Shown here piece by piece: positions 1 through 5,049 of a stretch of 5,049 bases of DNA. The position numbers and the translations under genes are program-made. The DNA comes from Pseudomonadota bacterium (GTDB lineage Bacteria > Pseudomonadota > Gammaproteobacteria > Xanthomonadales > Xanthomonadaceae): the NCBI GenBank assembly GCA_023391775.1, contig JAEWAG010000209.1, forward strand, positions 1 to 5,049, read 5' to 3'. Under the pieces are notes generated by a model. It was not told where the DNA came from. It saw only the letters and a program-made list of their open reading frames with translations, and did not search any database. The stretch's first letter is position 1; each line of letters begins with the position of its first letter.

Positions 1-16
1 CACCTACCGCTTCTGA
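1..16 (+). CDS. C-terminal end of an upstream gene, possibly a TonB-dependent receptor
   Basis: Reading from position 2, the window opens with codons for Thr-Tyr-Arg-Phe followed by TGA at 14-16. A terminal Phe with an aromatic residue two places before it is the usual C-terminal beta-signal of outer-membrane barrels recognised by the BAM complex. In Xanthomonadaceae a TonB-dependent receptor often sits next to the GH13 alpha-glucosidase gene in malto-oligosaccharide loci, which agrees with the gene that follows. The strong hairpins directly after the TGA support this being a true gene end. Only four residues are visible, so the identity is an inference from the tail and the neighbour. Confidence 0.35.
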
Positions 17-24
17 TCCATTGG

Positions 25-69
25 GCGCGCCCGCCCCGCCGGAGCCCTCCCCCGGCGGGGCCGGCGCGC
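25..69 (+). terminator. Long GC-rich hairpin after the upstream stop codon
   Basis: Positions 25-42 pair with 52-69: an 18-bp stem with one mismatch, enclosing a 9-base loop (43-51). It begins 8 bases after the upstream TGA. There is no T-tract after it, so alone it is not a canonical intrinsic terminator. It more likely protects the 3' end of the upstream mRNA or acts together with the next hairpin. Confidence 0.5.
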
Positions 70-83
70 AGTCCGTGCAACGC

Positions 84-120
84 CGGCGCCGTGGCGGTCC
101 AACCGCCGCGGCGCCGTTTT
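84..120 (+). terminator. Intrinsic terminator just upstream of the alpha-glucosidase
   Basis: Positions 84-97 pair with 103-116 without a break, counting one G-U pair (92 with 108). An extra T-A pair (98 with 102) closes a 3-base loop. TTTT follows at 117-120. This is the form of a rho-independent terminator for the upstream gene. It ends only 25 bases before the alpha-glucosidase ATG, so it could also work as an attenuator controlling read-through into that gene. Confidence 0.7.
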
Positions 121-145
121 CCGCCCCACAACCCTGGCCTCACCC

Positions 146-1759
146 ATGTCCCGACATTCCTGGTGGCGCGGCGCCGTCATCTACCAGATCTATCCCCGCA
201 GTTTCCTCGACACCAACGGCGACGGCGTGGGCGACCTGCCCGGCATCACCGAGCGGCTGGACTACGTCGCCTCGCTCGGCGTGGACGCGATCTGGATCTC
301 GCCGTTCTTCAAGTCGCCGATGGCCGACTTCGGCTATGACATCGCCGACTACCGCCAGGTCGATCCGCTGTTCGGCCACCTCGACGACTTCGACGCGCTG
401 CTGGCCAAGGCCCACGGCCTGGGCATCAAGGTGATGATCGACCAGGTGCTCAGCCACACCTCCGACCAGCACGAGTGGTTCCGCGAGAGCCGCATGAGCC
501 GCGACAACCCGAAGGCGGACTGGTACGTGTGGGCCGACCCCAAGGAAGACGGCACTCCGCCCAACAACTGGATGTCGCTGTTCGGCGGCGTGGCCTGGCA
601 GTGGGAGCCGCGGCGCGAGCAGTACTACCTGCACAATTTCCTGACCGCGCAGCCGGACCTGAACTTCCACAACCCGGAGGTGCGCAAGGCCGTGCTCGAG
701 AACGTGGAGTTCTGGCTCAAGCGCGGCGTGGACGGCATGCGCCTGGACGCGATCAACTTCTGCTTCCACGACCGGCTGCTGCGCGACAACCCGGCCAAGC
801 CGAAGGAAATGCGCACCGGCCGCGGCTTCAGCCCGGACAACCCCTACGCCTACCAGTACCACTGGTACAACAACACGCGCCCGGAGAACATCGCGTTCCT
901 GGAAGACCTGCGCGCCCTGCTGGACCGCTACCCGGGCACCGTGGCCCTGGGCGAGATCTCCTCGGAGGACTCGCTGGCCACCACCGCCGAGTACACCTCG
1001 GCCGGGCGCCTGCACATGGGTTACAGCTTCGAGCTGCTGGTGGACGACTTCAGCGCCGGCTACATCCGCCAGACCGTGTCGCGGCTGGAGGAGGCCATGA
1101 CCGAAGGCTGGCCGTGCTGGGCCATCTCCAACCACGACGTGCAGCGCGCGGTGACCCGCTGGGGTGGCGCCGCGCCGTCGCCGCAGATGGCGCGCATGCT
1201 GGTGGCGATGCTGTGCTCGCTGCGCGGCTCGCTGTGCGTGTACCAGGGCGAGGAGCTTGGCCTGCCGGAGGCCGAGGTGCCGTTCGAGGCGCTGCAGGAT
1301 CCCTACGGCATCACCTTCTGGCCGAACTTCAAGGGCCGCGACGGTTGCCGCACGCCGATACCGTGGAACGACGCCGACGATGCCGGCTTCAGTGCCGCAA
1401 GCCCGTGGCTTCCGATTCCTGCGGCGCATCGCGCCCTGGCGGTGGAAGGCCAGCACGCGGACCCGGATTCGGTGCTCAACGCGGTGCGCGGCTTCATGGC
1501 CTGGCGCCGGCAGCAGCCGGCCCTGGTCGGCGGCTCGATCCGCTTCCTGGACACCGCCGAGCCCGTGCTGGCCTTCGAGCGCGAGTACCAGGGCCAGCGC
1601 ATGCTGTGTGCGTTCAACCTGGCGGCCACCCCTTCCAGCCTGTCCCTGCCGGACGGCAGCTGGCAGGTGCAGGCGCTGGATCGCTACGCCAATGCGAGCG
1701 TCATCGACGGCCAGGCCGCGCTGCCGGCCTGGGGCGTACTGTTCGCGAACGCCGGCTGA
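146..1759 (+). CDS. aglA: GH13 (subfamily 23-like) alpha-glucosidase
   Basis: This 537-residue cytoplasmic enzyme hydrolyses terminal alpha-glucosidic bonds of malto-oligosaccharides, and its Xanthomonas and Halomonas relatives (about 538 residues) also transfer glucose. The retaining GH13 catalytic set is intact: D99/H104 in DQVLSHTS, nucleophile D201 in GMRLDAINF, acid/base E270 in LGEIS, and transition-state stabiliser D331 in SNHD. A metal-binding loop is seen at residues 22-30 (DTNGDGVGD). Region V reads QPDLN (169-173); QGEELG (367-372) and GRDGCRTP (397-404) are typical of the oligo-1,6-glucosidase-like group. Ala202 after the nucleophile favours alpha-1,4 rather than alpha-1,6 linkages, by analogy with family members. 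The C-terminal beta-domain spans about 465-537. There is no signal peptide. The ATG is the first possible start after the upstream TGA in this frame (no upstream ATG or GTG), although no Shine-Dalgarno sequence precedes it. The symbol follows Xanthomonas usage and is less certain than the family. Confidence 0.96.
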   Translation: MSRHSWWRGAVIYQIYPRSFLDTNGDGVGDLPGITERLDYVASLGVDAIWISPFFKSPMADFGYDIADYRQVDPLFGHLDDFDALLAKAHGLGIKVMIDQVLSHTSDQHEWFRESRMSRDNPKADWYVWADPKEDGTPPNNWMSLFGGVAWQWEPRREQYYLHNFLTAQPDLNFHNPEVRKAVLENVEFWLKRGVDGMRLDAINFCFHDRLLRDNPAKPKEMRTGRGFSPDNPYAYQYHWYNNTRPENIAFLEDLRALLDRYPGTVALGEISSEDSLATTAEYTSAGRLHMGYSFELLVDDFSAGYIRQTVSRLEEAMTEGWPCWAISNHDVQRAVTRWGGAAPSPQMARMLVAMLCSLRGSLCVYQGEELGLPEAEVPFEALQDPYGITFWPNFKGRDGCRTPIPWNDADDAGFSAASPWLPIPAAHRALAVEGQHADPDSVLNAVRGFMAWRRQQPALVGGSIRFLDTAEPVLAFEREYQGQRMLCAFNLAATPSSLSLPDGSWQVQALDRYANASVIDGQAALPAWGVLFANAG

Positions 1760-1822
1760 GTTCCAGCCGGCCGAAGTGCTCCCGTCGATGGCGTGCAACA
1801 CCGGACCGGCGAGGTAGACAAG

Positions 1823-1858
1823 GCCGGGGCAACCTCAGCAGGTTGCCCCGGCTTTTTT
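1823..1858 (+). terminator. Intrinsic terminator of the alpha-glucosidase
   Basis: A perfect 13-bp stem (1823-1835 with 1840-1852) closes the loop CAGC and is followed by six T residues (1853-1858). It lies 63 bases after the alpha-glucosidase stop. It should end transcription efficiently and separate that gene from the DUF3182 unit. Confidence 0.95.
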
Positions 1859-1898
1859 GTGGGGAACTCCGCGGCCTGCCGTCCCCTTGCCCAACCGT

Positions 1899-1914
1899 TG
1901 CCGGAGCTCCGGCA
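1899..1914. repeat. 16-bp perfect palindrome, possible operator
   Basis: TGCCGGAGCTCCGGCA is a perfect inverted repeat with no central spacer. It is followed at once by a second small palindrome, ATGCAT (1916-1921). It is flanked by CCGTTGCCGG (1895-1904) and the near copy CCGTTAGCCGG (1924-1934). It lies about 40 bases past the terminator and about 350 bases upstream of the next start codon. A dimeric regulator site is possible, but chance palindromes are easier at this GC content. Confidence 0.3.
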
Positions 1915-2251
1915 TATGCATCGCCGTTAGCCGGGATGCCACCGGCGGCTGGTTCACGGCTCAGCCCGTGTATCGAGCGGCGGTAATCCTGCATTGCGAT
2001 GCCGCAGCGCCAGGCGCGAGCACCGCGGCGCGCTCTGGCGTTTCCGCGACTAGCGCGGCCAGCGGTTCCAACTGGCCCTTCGCTCTCGCGGTGGCCGCCC
2101 TGGCGGTACGAACGCACGCGCACATCGCCTCCTGGCCGCAGTGCCGTGCCGCCACCCGGCCAGGTCCGCGCCAGGCCCCGCGCAACGAGCCGCCGCCTTC
2201 GCACCCGTTTCACCGCGCTGGCCGCAGCGTGCGCCGGATTCCCCACGCAGC

Positions 2252-2255
2252 GAGG
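2252..2255 (+). promoter_or_regulatory. Ribosome binding site of the DUF3182 gene
   Basis: GAGG lies 5 bases before the ATG at 2261. It decides this start over an in-frame GTG at 2141, which has no such site and would add 40 residues of low-information sequence. Confidence 0.7.
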
Positions 2256-2260
2256 CCGGC

Positions 2261-3385
2261 ATGACATCCCCCACCCTTCGTGCACGGCGTGCCGTGGTGA
2301 CCGTCTGTGCCAGCGGCCATCCGCGCAGCGCGCACGAGCGTGCGTCGCAGGAGTGGGTGGCCCGCCGCCTTGCCGAGCTGGTGGGCTGGGAATACGCCGG
2401 TCCGTACGACCCCGCCAACCCGCCGTCGCTGCGCCCCTACTTCGTCCCCGATGACACCCTGACGGTGGCCCAGGCGGCGGCGCTGGGCATCGAAAGCGAG
2501 GACGACCTGTTCGGCGGCGTGGTGCCGCATGCCTTCGTGGCCAGCAAGGTGATCACCCACGGCCTGCCGGCCGGAGTGGCGGCCGGCCCCGATGGCTGGC
2601 GCCCGGAGCTCGGCGAGCGCCTGCGCACGGTGGTGCTGGATGGCTTCAGCGCGTTCTGCCCGCACTCGGCCGGCGAGGCAGGGCGGCAGCTGCTGGCCCG
2701 TGGCGGCGCGATCCGGCTCAAGCCGGCACAGGCGCGCGGCGGGATGGGCCAGGTGCGGGTGGACGATCCCTCGCGCCTGGACGAGGCGGTGGCCCGCCTC
2801 GACGCCGCCGAACTGCAACGCCACGGCATGGTGCTGGAGCAGGATCTTGCCGAGGCGACCACCTGCAGCGTGGGTCAGGTGCGCATCGCCGGCATCGTGC
2901 TGTCCTACCTCGGCACCCAGTACCAGGCTCCGGACCGCGAAGGGCTGGACGTCTACGTCGGTTCGCGGCTGCACGTGGTGGCCGGCGACTATCCCGCGCT
3001 GCAGGCGGTAGCCGGCGACGCGCTGCAGCGGCAGGCACTGGAATGCGCCCGCCGCTACGACGCGGCGGTCGAATCGTTACACCCGGGTTTCTTCGCCTCG
3101 CGCCGCAACTACGACGTGATCGCCGGCCATGACGCGCAGGGCAACTGGCGTTGCGGCGTGCTGGAGCAGTCCTGGCGCATGGGCGGCGCCTCGCCGGCGG
3201 AGATCGTCGCGCTCGAGGCCTTCCTCGGCTCGGACGACCCGCCAGCCGCGCTGACCGCCTCGTGCCACGAGTCCCACGATCCGGCACACACCCCGCCTGC
3301 GCACGCGCGCATCCATTTTCACGATCCGCATGCGCGGCGTGGACCACTGCTCAAGTACGCTGTGGTGCATGGAAATACGCCTTGA
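2261..3385 (+). CDS. DUF3182 family protein, probable divergent ATP-grasp ligase
   Basis: This 374-residue cytoplasmic protein looks like the uncharacterised proteobacterial DUF3182 family. It has no signal peptide or membrane segment. Several motifs resemble the ATP-grasp fold: a pre-ATP-grasp stretch with K96 followed by GLP (101-103); a second lysine, K154, in [13 protein letters not shown] with a glycine-rich loop at 160-163; a hinge-like VLEQDL (191-196); and a late acidic motif, [15 protein letters not shown] (300-314), where E302 would bind metal and Q-S replaces the usual Asn position. RRNYDV (281-286) precedes it, as in many ligases. The N-terminal 90 residues are not recognised. If correct, it would join a carboxylate to a nucleophile using ATP; no substrate can be named. 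The last 17 bases overlap the next gene, indicating an operon. Family recognition is moderately sure; the ATP-grasp assignment is inference from motifs. Confidence 0.88.
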   Translation: MTSPTLRARRAVVTVCASGHPRSAHERASQEWVARRLAELVGWEYAGPYDPANPPSLRPYFVPDDTLTVAQAAALGIESEDDLFGGVVPHAFVASKVITHGLPAGVAAGPDGWRPELGERLRTVVLDGFSAFCPHSAGEAGRQLLARGGAIRLKPAQARGGMGQVRVDDPSRLDEAVARLDAAELQRHGMVLEQDLAEATTCSVGQVRIAGIVLSYLGTQYQAPDREGLDVYVGSRLHVVAGDYPALQAVAGDALQRQALECARRYDAAVESLHPGFFASRRNYDVIAGHDAQGNWRCGVLEQSWRMGGASPAEIVALEAFLGSDDPPAALTASCHESHDPAHTPPAHARIHFHDPHARRGPLLKYAVVHGNTP

Positions 3386-4175
3386 TCCGGTCGACATCGC
3401 GGTCGATGGCGAGGTCGTCCGCGGCACCGTCCTCTCGCCTCCGCCCGCCCTGCCCGGCGTGCTCTTCGTGCATGGCTGGGGCGGCAGCCAGGACCATGAC
3501 CTGGGCCGCGCCCGGCGCGCCGCCGGCATCGGCTGCGTCTGCCTGACCTTCGACCTGCGCGGCCATGAGGAGACCGCCTCGCAGTGGGAGACCGTGAGCC
3601 GGCCGCAGAACCTGGCCGACCTGCTCGCCGCCTACGACTGGTTCGTCTCGCGGCCGGACGTGGATGCCTCGGCGATGGCGGTGGTCGGCATCAGCTACGG
3701 CGGCTACCTCGCCAGCCTGCTGGCGGAACTGCGCCCGGTGCGCTGGCTGGCGCTGCGTTCGCCGGCACTCTACAAGGACGAGGGCTGGGACCTGCCCAAG
3801 CGCAGGCTGCACGCCGACCCCGACCTCGCCGCCTTCCGCCGCCGCCCGCTGCCCTGGCAGCAGAACCGGGCACTGCGCGCCTGCCACGGTTTCGGCGGCG
3901 ACGTGCTGCTGGTGGAGGCCGAGCACGACGAAACCGTGCCGCACACGGTGGGCGAGAACTACGCCGCCGCCTTCTCCTGCGCGCGCTCGCTGACCAAGCG
4001 GCGCATCTCCGGCGCCGACCACGCGTTTTCCGGCAAGGCCGAGCAGCAGGCCTATACCGAAGTGCTGGTGGGCTGGCTCGGCGAGATGGTGCGCACCGCA
4101 CGCGAGCACGAGGCCGGGCAGAAGGTCGCCGAACGCAAGCGCGTGCGCCGGGCGAGCGCCGGCAACGCGTCCTGA
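3369..4175 (+). CDS. Alpha/beta-hydrolase, dienelactone hydrolase/acyl-peptidase-like
   Basis: This 268-residue enzyme has the complete alpha/beta-hydrolase signature. HGWGGS (35-40) forms the oxyanion region. DLRGHE (62-67) follows strand 4. The nucleophile elbow GISYGG (107-112) places Ser109. Asp187 sits in EAEHDETVP, and His218 in GADHAF. This order and spacing fit the esterase/peptidase group with prolyl-oligopeptidase-like or dienelactone-hydrolase-like folds. The substrate is probably a small ester, thioester or amide but cannot be read from sequence. There is no signal peptide, so it is cytoplasmic. The tail (about 245-268) is basic and probably disordered. I chose the ATG at 3369, overlapping the DUF3182 end by 17 bases, because the preceding in-frame ATG at 3330 adds 13 residues unlike the family. 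Neither has a clear ribosome binding site, which suggests translational coupling to DUF3182. Confidence 0.9.
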   Translation: MEIRLDPVDIAVDGEVVRGTVLSPPPALPGVLFVHGWGGSQDHDLGRARRAAGIGCVCLTFDLRGHEETASQWETVSRPQNLADLLAAYDWFVSRPDVDASAMAVVGISYGGYLASLLAELRPVRWLALRSPALYKDEGWDLPKRRLHADPDLAAFRRRPLPWQQNRALRACHGFGGDVLLVEAEHDETVPHTVGENYAAAFSCARSLTKRRISGADHAFSGKAEQQAYTEVLVGWLGEMVRTAREHEAGQKVAERKRVRRASAGNAS

Positions 4176-4207
4176 CCGCCCCCGGACACCCGCGCCGGGC
4201 CCGGATC

Positions 4208-4223
4208 GGCGCCAGATGGCGCC
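4208..4223. repeat. Inverted repeat upstream of the HU promoter
   Basis: GGCGCCA and TGGCGCC (4208-4214 and 4217-4223) form a 7-bp inverted repeat around a 2-base centre. It ends 28 bases before the -35 element of the HU promoter. The tiny centre fits a protein-binding operator better than an RNA hairpin. No terminator with a T-tract is visible between the hydrolase and this site. Confidence 0.35.
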
Positions 4224-4251
4224 AATTCGCCGGTTTCCCGCGGTTTTCCCC

Positions 4252-4280
4252 TTGGCGGCGCCCCGTTCATCGCCTACATT
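4252..4280 (+). promoter_or_regulatory. Sigma70-type promoter of the HU gene
   Basis: TTGGCG (4252-4257, 4 of 6 matches to TTGACA) and TACATT (4275-4280, 4 of 6 matches to TATAAT) are separated by exactly 17 bases. Transcription would start near 4287, giving a leader of about 46 bases. The region is locally less GC-rich than its surroundings. Confidence 0.65.
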
Positions 4281-4323
4281 CGCGGTGCCGATGCTGTCGG
4301 CCCACCATCCAATCGAACGGAAC

Positions 4324-4329
4324 AGGAAA
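4324..4329 (+). promoter_or_regulatory. Ribosome binding site of the HU gene
   Basis: AGGAAA precedes the ATG at 4333, with 5 bases between AGGA and the start codon. It fixes the start there, since an earlier in-frame ATG at 4216 lies upstream of the promoter. Confidence 0.8.
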
Positions 4330-4332
4330 TTT

Positions 4333-4761
4333 ATGGCGAAGACCACCAAGAAGCCGGCCGCCAAGAAGGCCGCGACCAAAGCGGCAAAGACGACCGCAGT
4401 GAAGAAGGCTGCTGCTCCGAAGAAGGCTGCCGCGCCGAAGAAGGCCGCCCCCCTGAAGGAAGTGCTGGGCAAGTCCGCCCTGATCAAGCACCTGTCCGAG
4501 ACCAGCGGCGTCGTGGCCAAGGACGTCAAGGCCGTCCTGGGTGCCGTCGAGGATGCGATCTCCGGCGCCATCAGCAAGAAGGGTGCGGGCAGCTTCACCC
4601 TGCCGGGCCTGTTCAAGGTCAGCGCGGTCAAGGTGCCGGCCAAGCCGAAGCGCAAGGGCATCAACCCGTTCACCAAGGAAGAGCAGGTGTTCGCGGCCAA
4701 GCCGGCTTCGGTCAAGGTCAAGGTGCGTCCGCTCAAGAAGCTCAAGGACGCCGCTGCCTGA
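4333..4761 (+). CDS. HU-family histone-like DNA-binding protein with lysine-rich N-terminal tail
   Basis: This 142-residue protein combines a basic tail (about 1-40, almost only Lys, Ala, Pro and Thr) with an HU/IHF domain (about 41-140). Canonical HU is about 90 residues, so the tail is an addition. In the domain, helices 1-2 are seen in KSALIKHLSETSGVVAKDVK (47-66), LPGLFKV (90-96) stands where HU has LPGFGTF, and RKGINPFTKEEQV (107-119) matches the DNA-binding arm with the intercalating proline (P112 after N111). It should bind and bend DNA as a dimer in the nucleoid, the tail adding contacts to the DNA backbone like histone H1. Lysine-tailed HU proteins are known, for example the N-terminal tail of Deinococcus HU. 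The gene has its own promoter and terminator, as expected for an abundant monocistronic protein, and its AAG-rich codon use differs from its neighbours. Confidence 0.95.
   Translation: MAKTTKKPAAKKAATKAAKTTAVKKAAAPKKAAAPKKAAPLKEVLGKSALIKHLSETSGVVAKDVKAVLGAVEDAISGAISKKGAGSFTLPGLFKVSAVKVPAKPKRKGINPFTKEEQVFAAKPASVKVKVRPLKKLKDAAA
4402..4452 (+). repeat. KKAAAP coding repeat in the HU tail
   Basis: Two 18-base units encoding KKAAAP (4402-4419, 4420-4437) are followed by a shortened KKAAP unit (4438-4452). Differences between units are synonymous (for example GCT/GCC/GCG), which means the protein pattern is kept while the DNA copies drift. Such arrays can change copy number between strains. Confidence 0.85.
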
Positions 4762-4784
4762 CCGGCACGATGGATGAGTTTCCA

Positions 4785-4820
4785 GCAACGGGGCGGCCGC
4801 AGGGCCGCCCCGTTGCGTTT
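4785..4820 (+). terminator. Hairpin terminator of the HU gene
   Basis: A perfect 14-bp stem (4785-4798 with 4803-4816) closes the loop GCAG and is followed by GTTT. It starts 23 bases after the HU stop. The T-tract is short, but the stem is very stable and the position fits. Confidence 0.85.
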
Positions 4821-4873
4821 GGTGGCCCCGCGCCTTGCCGCGGCGCGCACACCGCACGCGCCATGCTGGGGCC

Positions 4874-5049
4874 ATGGCTGCACATCCGCTCCCCTTCCCG
4901 TCGCCGCGGCGCCGCACGCTTCCCCGGCGCCTGGCCGGCCTTGCCTGGGCCTACCTGTGGCTGTTCGCCGCCGGCGTGCTGCTGGCCTGGGCGTGGCAGC
5001 AGCCGGGCGCGCAACGCGCGCGGCTGGCGTGGGAGCTGTCGCGCATGCC
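4874..5049 (+). CDS. Start of a membrane-anchored protein, truncated by the window
   Basis: The frame from ATG 4874 stays open to the window end (58 complete codons). An Arg-rich N-terminus (R12-R14, R18, R19) is followed by a hydrophobic segment at about 21-41 (Ala, Leu, Trp, Phe, Val), then QRARLAWELSRM. This is a signal-anchor with the N-terminus inside the cell. The rest would be periplasmic if the segment is not cleaved. A weak GGGG (4868-4871) lies 2 bases before the ATG. The layout recalls anchored M23-type peptidoglycan peptidases of Xanthomonadaceae, whose N-terminus I remember as similar, but no catalytic part is visible and this is a guess. Confidence 0.65.
   Translation, partial: MAAHPLPFPSPRRRTLPRRLAGLAWAYLWLFAAGVLLAWAWQQPGAQRARLAWELSRM

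Larger units (their letters stand above)
1859..2260. other. About 400-base intergenic stretch without a convincing gene
   Basis: This stretch separates the terminator from the DUF3182 start. Several frames are open across it, but only because stop codons are rare at this GC content. The translations are rich in Arg, Pro and Ala, show no recognisable motif, and lack a ribosome binding site; one open frame would have to start inside the T-tract of the preceding terminator. The stretch holds a 16-bp palindrome (1899-1914) and several short GC-rich inverted repeats such as CCGCG/CGCGG near 2045. I could not identify a sigma70 promoter, although the DUF3182 unit needs one here. It may be regulatory, carry a decayed gene, or encode a small RNA; the sequence does not decide. 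Confidence 0.5.

Noticed and set aside
140..1801. A 553-codon open frame on the - strand opposite the alpha-glucosidase
   Set aside because: It is antisense to a clearly identified GH13 enzyme; its translation is rich in Arg, Ala, Val and His without motifs, as expected from high GC.
2141..2260. A 40-residue N-terminal extension of the DUF3182 protein
   Set aside because: The GTG start has no ribosome binding site and the added residues look like translated non-coding GC-rich DNA, whereas the ATG at 2261 has GAGG at proper distance.
1857..2264. A possible 135-residue protein in the intergenic stretch
   Set aside because: It would start with TTG inside the T-tract of the terminator, has no ribosome binding site, and shows no recognisable motif.
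3330..3368. A 13-residue longer start for the hydrolase
   Set aside because: The extra residues (including two Cys) do not resemble the family's N-terminus, and the ATG at 3369 gives the usual short first strand.
4176..4207. A terminator after the hydrolase around CCGGGCCCGG
   Set aside because: The stems are short, overlapping and not followed by a T-tract.
4216..4332. A 39-residue N-terminal extension of the HU protein
   Set aside because: It starts upstream of the promoter at 4252-4280, and the ATG at 4333 has a good ribosome binding site.
3351..4883. A 510-codon open frame on the - strand across the hydrolase and HU genes
   Set aside because: It spans two real genes, a promoter and a terminator; its repeated FFGAAA stretches are only the complement of the HU lysine repeats.
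4864..5049. An alternative ATG at 4864 in a different frame
   Set aside because: The frame is open, but the translation lacks the coherent basic-then-hydrophobic anchor seen from 4874.

Overview
The window is very GC-rich, tightly packed DNA with every supported gene on the + strand. The first enzyme is closely similar, as I remember those sequences, to the GH13 alpha-glucosidases of Xanthomonas and Halomonas. A histone-like HU protein with a long lysine/alanine tail also points to a gammaproteobacterium of the Xanthomonadaceae/Lysobacteraceae group (Lysobacter, Luteimonas, Pseudoxanthomonas, Stenotrophomonas or Xanthomonas). This assignment rests on remembered protein similarity and base composition, not on a search.

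Layout. Positions 1-16 hold what look like the last four codons of an upstream gene ending Thr-Tyr-Arg-Phe, a tail typical of an outer-membrane beta-barrel. Two strong hairpins follow (25-69 and 84-120), the second with a T-tract. Then comes a complete cytoplasmic alpha-glucosidase (146-1759), closed by a textbook intrinsic terminator (1823-1858). About 400 bases follow without a convincing gene; they hold a 16-bp perfect palindrome. Next is a two-gene unit: a DUF3182-type protein (2261-3385) whose motifs resemble a divergent ATP-grasp ligase, overlapping by 17 bases an alpha/beta-hydrolase with an intact Ser-Asp-His triad (3369-4175). A recognisable sigma70-type promoter (4252-4280) then drives an HU-family DNA-binding protein with an N-terminal KKAAAP-repeat tail (4333-4761), closed by a hairpin terminator (4785-4820). 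The window ends inside a new gene (from 4874) that begins with a membrane anchor.

How the genes work together. The upstream barrel tail and the alpha-glucosidase fit a malto-oligosaccharide uptake and hydrolysis locus. The DUF3182/hydrolase pair is the least understood part: the overlap suggests coordinated translation of a putative ATP-dependent ligase and a hydrolase, with no known pathway. The HU gene is its own transcription unit and probably unrelated in function. I see no CRISPR array, tRNA, rRNA or insertion sequence.
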